Of a stretch of DNA of 11,809 nucleotides, positions 7,606 to 11,809 are shown in pieces. Source of the stretch: Chitinivibrionia bacterium (lineage in GTDB: Bacteria > Krumholzibacteriota > Krumholzibacteriia > WVZY01); contig JACQXT010000036.1 in assembly GCA_016208665.1 (NCBI GenBank), positions 1 to 11,809 of the forward strand. Reading direction: 5' to 3'. Both the position numbers and the translations under genes were made by a program. Position 1 is the first letter of the stretch. Each line of letters begins with the position of its first letter. A model generated the notes under the pieces. The model worked only from the letters and a program-made list of their open reading frames with translations, was not told where the DNA came from and did not search any database.

Positions 7606-9875
7606 CGTCGTTCGAGGATGCCGGCGCGGCGCTCGCCGTGATTTCCGCCAGCATCATCCCCGTGTGGGATCCCGCGCAGCTCATGATTTCAAGCGGCGTT
7701 CCGGCGGCAACGACTTCTCCGCCCCCCTCCCCGCCTTCGAGGCCGAGATCGATAATATGGTCCGCCGCCAATAGTACATCGGGATTATGCTCGATAACAA
7801 CCACCGTGTTGCCCTTATCCACAAGTTTGTTCAAGACGTCGAGCAACATCTTCACATCTTCGTGGTGCAGGCCCGTCGTCGGTTCATCCAGGATGTACAG
7901 CGTTTTGCCGGTGCTTCGCTTGGAGAGCTCCGCCGCCAGCTTCACGCGCTGCGCTTCGCCGCCTGAGAGGGTCGTCGCCTGCTGGCCCAGCCTGATGTAA
8001 CCCAATCCGACCGCCATGAGGGTCTCGCACCGATGCCTGACGGCCGGTATGTTCTCGAACAGCTTGAATGCTTCTTCGACGCTCATATCGAGAACATCCG
8101 AGATACTGTATCCCTTGAACGTCACCTCCAGGGTTTCCTGGTTGTAGCGGCGCCCTTTGCACGTCTCGCACTTGACATACACGTCGGGAAGAAAATGCAT
8201 CTCGACCTTAATCACGCCGTCCCCCTGGCATTTTTCGCAGCGGCCGCCGGAGACGTTGAAACTGAACCGCCCCACCTTATAGCCCCGAACACGGCTCTCC
8301 GGCACCCGCGCAAACAGATCGCGAATGGGGGTGAACAGCCCCGCGTACGTGGCCGGATTCGATCTCGGCGTCCGCCCGATCGGCGATTGATCGATATGGA
8401 TGACCTTGTCGATGTGTTCGACGCCCTCGATCCGGTCGTGCGCACCGGGAAACACGTTGCTCTTGTAGAAGCGGCGGTGCAGGGCTCTGTAGAGAATATC
8501 GTTCACGAGCGTGCTCTTGCCCGAACCGCTCACGCCGGCTACGCAGGTGAATACGCCCAGCGGAATGGCGACGTCGATTCCCTTCAGATTGTTCTCCCGG
8601 GGCGCGCGAGCTTGAGATACCGTCCCGTGAGGCTGTGCGGAGCGTTCCGCACCTCCTCAGGCGTGCCGACGGCGACGACGTGCCCGCCGTGCAATCCCGC
8701 GCCGGGTCCCAGGTCCACGACATAGTCCGCGGAGAGAATCGTCTCGCGGTCGTGTTCGATCACGATCACCGTATTGCCGATGTCGCGGAGGTCCTTCAGC
8801 GTCTTGATGAGCCTCGCGTTGTCGCGGTGGTGGAGACCGATGCTCGGCTCGTCCAGGATGTAGAGCACTCCCATCAGCTTCGATCCGATTTGCGTTGCCA
8901 GGCGCAGCCGCTGGGCTTCGCCGCCGGCGAGGGTCGTCGCGCTCCGATCGAGCGAGAGGTACCCCAGGCCGACGTTTTCGAGAAACGCCAGCCGGTTCGT
9001 GATTTCCTTCAGGATCGGCTCTCCGATGAGTTTGCGGTTTCCATCGAGCCGGAGACCGGCGAGGATCGCAGAGAGCTTCTGAATGCCGACCCTGCATACG
9101 TCCGCAATGCTGTATCCGTCGATCTCGACGGCGAGACTTTCACGCCTGAGCCGGGCGCCCCCGCACGACGCGCACCGCTCGTTGCTCATGTACGATTCGA
9201 TCCACTTCCGCACACCGTCGGACGACGTCTGCCGGTAGCGGCGCTTGAGCCAGGGAATGAGCCCCTCATACTCGGCGCGGTACTCGCCCGTGCCCTGTTT
9301 GAAATGGTACCGGATGGTGAGCTCCTCATCGGTTCCGTAGAGCAGCGCATGCTTCGCGTCGGCGCTCAGCTCCCGGTACGGGGTATCGAGCGCAAATCCG
9401 AAGGCGGCCCCCAGCGCCTCGATCTGCGCGCGGCCCCAATCGCCTTTGAGGGTGCCCAGCGGCGCCAATGCGCCGCCGCCGATCGCGAGCGATTCGTCCG
9501 GCACGACCAGCTCCATGTTGAAATCCATGCGCGAACCCAGGCCGCCGCAGTCCTTGCAGGCTCCATAGGGGGAGTTGAACGAGAAGAGGCGAGGAGAGAG
9601 CTCGCCGAAACTCACGTTGCAATAGGGGCAGGCGAACTTCTCGCTGAACAGGACCTCGCCCCGGCCCGGGATGTCCACGAGAATCAAGCCGTCCGCTGCG
9701 TTCGCGGCGACTTCGAGCGAATCCGCGATTCTCTTCGCGCGTTTCGGGGAGATCGAGAGACGGTCGACCACAATCTCGATGTCGTGCTTCTTCTGCCGCG
9801 CCAGGGACGGCGGATCGTGAGCGTCGAAAAGCGCTCCATCCGCGCGGACGCGAACGAAGCCGCCGCTCTGAATCG

Positions 9876-9889
9876 TCTCGAACTCTCGA
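9876..9889. repeat. Direct repeat TCTCGA / TCTCGA at the first uvrA break
   Basis: Two copies of TCTCGA (TCGAGA on the coding strand) separated by 2 nt sit exactly where UvrA jumps from YVES to FETIQSGG. They may reflect microhomology used by a deletion or by an assembler. Confidence 0.5.
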
Positions 9890-10054
9890 CGTACCGCCGC
9901 TGGCCCTCGGCATAAATCGTATCGAACGCGAGAGACGATTTCCCCGAGCCGCTCAATCCGGTGACGACGATCAGCCGGTTGCGCGGAAGATCGAGGTGTA
10001 TGTTCTTCAGATTGTGTTCCCTGGCTCCGCGGATGACCAGGTTTGAATACGGTT

Positions 10055-10093
10055 TCACGCTTGACCTTCGGCTACGGGTTCGAGGGCGCTCAT
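10055..10093 (-). CDS. 12-codon mini-ORF bridging asnS and uvrA (possible coupling peptide)
   Basis: An ATG overlapping the asnS stop (ATGA, 10090-10093) opens a reading frame for [12 protein letters not shown]. Its TGA overlaps the GTG start of uvrA (GTGA, 10055-10058). The frame therefore tiles the whole gap between the two genes, letting ribosomes pass from asnS to uvrA without a break. GAAGGT inside it is the likely uvrA ribosome site. It may simply be chance in a 31-nt spacer; no peptide function can be claimed. Confidence 0.3.
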   Translation of the reverse strand: MSALEPVAEGQA

Positions 10094-11197
10094 GGGCTCA
10101 GACGGTTGAGGAGGCGCGGGAAGGGGATCGCTTCCCGGAGGTGCTTGAGCCCGCACACGTATCCGACCGTCCGCTCGAGCCCGAGTCCGAATCCTGCATG
10201 GGGCACCGATCCGTAGCGGCGCAAGTCGCAGTACCAGTCGAACGCCTGTTCCGGAAGGCCGGGCTCCTGTATCTTTTCCCGCAGCAGCCGGAGGTCGTGG
10301 ATCCGCTCTCCCCCGCCGATCATCTCGCCGTACCCTTCCGGAGCCAGAAGATCGACCGATTGGCAGTACCGGGGATCCTCCGGATCGGGCTGCATGTAGA
10401 AGGCCTTGACCTGCGTCGGGTAATGATGAACGAGCACCGGCGTTTCGGCATACTCGCCGATCAGCGTCTCGTCGGCGCCGCCGAAATCGGTTCCCCATTC
10501 GATCGCCGCGCCCTTCCGTTTGAGATACTCGACGGCTTCGGCATAGTGCAAACGCGCGAACGGCCTCCTGATCTTCTCGAGCGGGGCGGTGTCGCGCTCG
10601 AGCACATCCCTCAGTTCGGTTCCGCAAGCCTCGAGACATCGCCCGACGACATACTCGAAGAACTCCTCGGCCAGGTCCATGATATCGTCGAGCGTGGCGA
10701 ACGCCACTTCGGGCTCGACCATCCAGAACTCCGTCAGGTGGCGGCGGGTTTTCGACTTCTCGGCGCGGAATGTGGGGCCGAAACAGTACACCTTGCCGAA
10801 CGCCGCGGCCGTAGCCTCGTTGTACAATTGGCCGCTCTGGCTGAGGTAGGCCGTGTCTCCGAAGTAATCGGTCTCGAACAGCGTGCTCGTGCCCTCGCAC
10901 GCGTTGGGAGTGAGGATAGGGGTATCCATGTTCAGGAAGCCCCGGGAGTTGAAAAAATCGCGAATAGCCGCAATCGCATGGTGCCGAACCTTCATGATCA
11001 CGGCTTGCTTTCTGCTTCGCAGCCAGAGGTGCCGGTTGTCGAGCAGGAAACTGGAGCCGTGTTCCTTCGGCGTTATGGGGAATTTCTCCGCGAGGGAAAC
11101 GACTCTGAAGCCGGATACGATGATCTCATATCCCGCCGCGGAGCGTCACGCGTTTTCCGACATGGGAAGAAAGCTCATTGATATACACATGATCCAT
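10090..11197 (-). pseudogene. asnS: Asparaginyl-tRNA synthetase with a deleted stretch in the anticodon-binding OB-fold
   Basis: Class IIb synthetase that charges tRNA-Asn. The true start is ATG 11197, with GGAGG 8 nt upstream. It reads [21 protein letters not shown] (21 residues) and then meets a stop. One frame over, the protein resumes with [19 protein letters not shown], then [20 protein letters not shown] and a complete catalytic domain: [17 protein letters not shown] (motif 1 region), [20 protein letters not shown] (motif 2), and the C-terminal [16 protein letters not shown]...IPFPR (motif 3). Between the pieces about 63 residues of the OB-fold seen in relatives (WLYNKRSSGK...RDGTG...QESS...) are missing, about 190 nt. 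Restored length is near 430, normal for AsnS rather than AspS. An ATG at 11001 gives a 303-residue catalytic fragment and is a false start. A domain-only AsnA-like paralogue is unlikely because the OB-fold ends are still there. Confidence 0.88.
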
Positions 11198-11205
11198 CCT
11201 TCGAA

Positions 11206-11210
11206 CCTCC
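11206..11210 (-). promoter_or_regulatory. Shine-Dalgarno (GGAGG) that fixes the asnS start
   Basis: GGAGG on the minus strand lies 8 nt ahead of the ATG at 11197 and supports this upstream start over the ATG at 11001, even though the frame now breaks after 21 codons. Confidence 0.75.
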
Positions 11211-11232
11211 GGAATCTGATATGACCTCTCAC

Positions 11233-11260
11233 TATACAATAAGGATCCGAAGCGAACCAA
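11233..11260 (-). promoter_or_regulatory. Candidate sigma-70-type promoter for the asnS-led cluster
   Basis: On the minus strand TTGGTT (11260-11255) and TGTATA (11238-11233) are separated by 16 nt. Transcription would begin about 30 nt before the asnS ATG, with the GGAGG ribosome site in between. Similar to the -35/-10 consensus but not perfect. Confidence 0.5.
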
Positions 11261-11280
11261 TAAAAACCGCAAGGAGCGGT
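11261..11280 (-). terminator. Weak candidate intrinsic terminator upstream of the asnS promoter
   Basis: On the minus strand ACCGC-TCCTT-GCGGT forms a 5-bp hairpin followed at once by TTTTATT. It would stop any minus-strand transcript entering from the right before the asnS promoter. The stem is short, so this is only a candidate. Confidence 0.3.
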
Positions 11281-11302
11281 ATATTGCAACGACCCGGATT
11301 CT

Positions 11303-11319
11303 TCGGCATGATTCTTGCT
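11303..11319 (+). promoter_or_regulatory. Possible sigma-54 (-24/-12) promoter for the TPR gene
   Basis: TCGGCATGATTCTTGCT matches the YTGGCACG-N4-TTGCW pattern at all but two fixed positions and keeps the defining GG and GC with 10 nt between them. It points toward the plus-strand TPR gene about 75 nt downstream. One such match can occur by chance. Confidence 0.3.
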
Positions 11320-11395
11320 AAATCGTTAACAGCAAAAGAGTTATACGGATAACCTCCATTCACTAAAGGCATTGACCGCATATCCCGGTGAGCTG

Positions 11396-11809
11396 GTGAG
11401 GCTTTTGAAAAGATACGCCTCGTGCATACTTGCATTCTGCACGGTAGCCGCGCTTCTGACCCTCGGCGCAAACGCCTCTCCGGCGCGCGCGTCGAACGAC
11501 ACGCATCTCGACGCCTATAAGCGGAAACAGCTTTCGCGCGGCGCGGCGCAGCTGCCGGTTGTCGCACAGGTGCTCTATCGGCAGGCGATGGCTGCGCTCG
11601 AGGACGGAAAGAAACAGGAAGCCGAGGACTTGCTCCTTCAGGCCGTGCGGATGAATCCGGATTTCCCCGATGCGTATTTCACGCTGGCGCGGCTCAAAGG
11701 TCTCAGCTTCGACGGAGAGGCGCTCTTCTTTCTGGCGCGCGCGTTCGATTCCATCCGGAGGTCGTTCCATTACCAGTCGCTCCTGGCGGTGAACGGCATC
11801 CTGTTCGCG
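11396..11809 (+). CDS. Exported tetratricopeptide-repeat protein (N-terminal 138 residues, continues past the window)
   Basis: Divergent from asnS and open to the window end. It begins MRLLKRYASC, then a hydrophobic segment (ILAFCTVAALLTLGANA, about 11-27) and ASPARA before SNDTH, which looks like a Sec signal peptide cut near residue 32. Residues 57-88 (LYRQAMAALEDGKKQEAEDL...) fit a TPR helix pair, and 91-120 (PDAYFTLARLKGLSFDGEAL) a second, looser repeat. The visible end (FHYQSLLAVNGILF) turns hydrophobic, so a membrane segment may follow. This resembles large TPR proteins seen in deltaproteobacteria and related groups, but I do not recognise a specific family. Start choice is uncertain: GTG 11396 (GGTGAG just ahead) is preferred; TTG 11405 and TTG 11372 are alternatives. 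TPRs mediate protein-protein contacts; partner unknown. Confidence 0.7.
   Translation, partial: MRLLKRYASCILAFCTVAALLTLGANASPARASNDTHLDAYKRKQLSRGAAQLPVVAQVLYRQAMAALEDGKKQEAEDLLLQAVRMNPDFPDAYFTLARLKGLSFDGEALFFLARAFDSIRRSFHYQSLLAVNGILFA

Larger units (their letters stand above)
7589..10058 (-). pseudogene. uvrA: Excinuclease ABC subunit A (UvrA), broken by two deletions with frameshifts
   Basis: Damage-recognition ATPase of nucleotide excision repair. Three pieces in different frames cover one gene. Piece 1 (10058-9883) has the UvrA N-terminus and NBD1 Walker A ([26 protein letters not shown]). Piece 2 (about 9882-8600) resumes at [16 protein letters not shown] and holds zinc finger 1 (CPYC...CKDC), CASCGGARL, the NBD1 signature written LAGGEAQRLRL and Walker B LDEPSIGLHHRD. 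Piece 3 (about 8600-7589) starts near [15 protein letters not shown] and holds NBD2 Walker [10 protein letters not shown], zinc finger 2 (CEKC...CETC), [11 protein letters not shown] and LDEPTTGLH. Missing are about 109 residues after YVES (NBD1 Q-loop, UvrB-binding domain) and about 20 before NBD2. The GTG start at 10058 has GAAGGT a few bases ahead. Present length is 2470 nt against about 2820-2850 expected. As written no functional UvrA could be made. Confidence 0.9.

Noticed and set aside
8584..10058. Introns, inteins or an insertion element explaining the broken uvrA
   Set aside because: These add sequence; here sequence is absent and no extra DNA lies at the joins.
10090..11001. asnS as a complete 303-residue gene from the ATG at 11001
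   Set aside because: Conserved AsnS sequence ([18 protein letters not shown]) continues upstream in frame, and a start with a good ribosome site exists at 11197.
11198..11395. T-box leader or tRNA gene in the asnS/TPR intergenic region
   Set aside because: The asnS leader is about 30 nt, too short for a T-box, and no cloverleaf-like pattern or T-box consensus was seen.
1..11809. CRISPR array, phage, transposon or novel defence system
   Set aside because: No regularly spaced repeats, transposase, integrase, nuclease or toxin-like genes are visible; recognisable genes are housekeeping or transport.

Overview
The window is bacterial chromosomal DNA, moderately GC-rich by eye. It is densely packed with housekeeping genes, nearly all on the minus strand. 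No phage, IS element, CRISPR array, rRNA or tRNA is visible. The split P-protein of the glycine cleavage system (separate gcvPA and gcvPB) occurs in many Firmicutes, Thermotogae, spirochaetes, deltaproteobacteria and candidate phyla. I cannot fix the phylum from this stretch.

The minus-strand cluster, in transcription order (right to left), starts at a likely promoter near 11233-11260. It runs asnS (asparaginyl-tRNA synthetase), uvrA (excision repair ATPase), gcvT, gcvH, gcvPA, gcvPB (glycine cleavage system), then oppB, oppC, oppD and oppF (di/oligopeptide ABC importer). oppF runs off the left edge. Gaps are short, there are ATGA-type overlaps at asnS/mini-ORF/uvrA and oppD/oppF, and no convincing terminator lies between genes, so much of the cluster may be co-transcribed. 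The metabolic pairing is plausible: imported peptides would feed glycine, which GcvT/H/PA/PB oxidise to CO2, NH3, NADH and methylene-THF. At the right edge a divergent plus-strand gene encodes the start of an exported TPR protein. It shares a 198-bp intergenic region with asnS.

The outstanding observation is that four of the nine genes that lie mostly or wholly in the window are broken in the same way. asnS, uvrA (twice), gcvPA and oppD each lose a block of conserved protein, and the frame shifts at the join. Estimated losses are about 63 residues (asnS OB-fold), 109 residues (uvrA, including the NBD1 Q-loop and the UvrB-binding region), 20 residues (uvrA, before NBD2), 40 residues (gcvPA) and 30 residues (oppD, ahead of Walker A). 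The sequence on both sides of each join is well conserved. gcvPB, gcvH, gcvT, oppB and oppC look intact. Old pseudogenes would not look so clean, and asnS is normally essential. Small assembly deletions (collapsed joins) are therefore my leading explanation; recent real gene decay is the alternative.

Smaller points of interest are a Ser-to-Ala change in the UvrA NBD1 signature (LAGGE), a 12-codon mini-ORF exactly bridging asnS and uvrA, an 8-bp inverted repeat that could hide the oppB ribosome binding site, an unusually long hydrophobic N-terminus on OppC, and a possible sigma-54 promoter ahead of the TPR gene. I found no clear new biological system; the repeated deletions are what deserve checking first.
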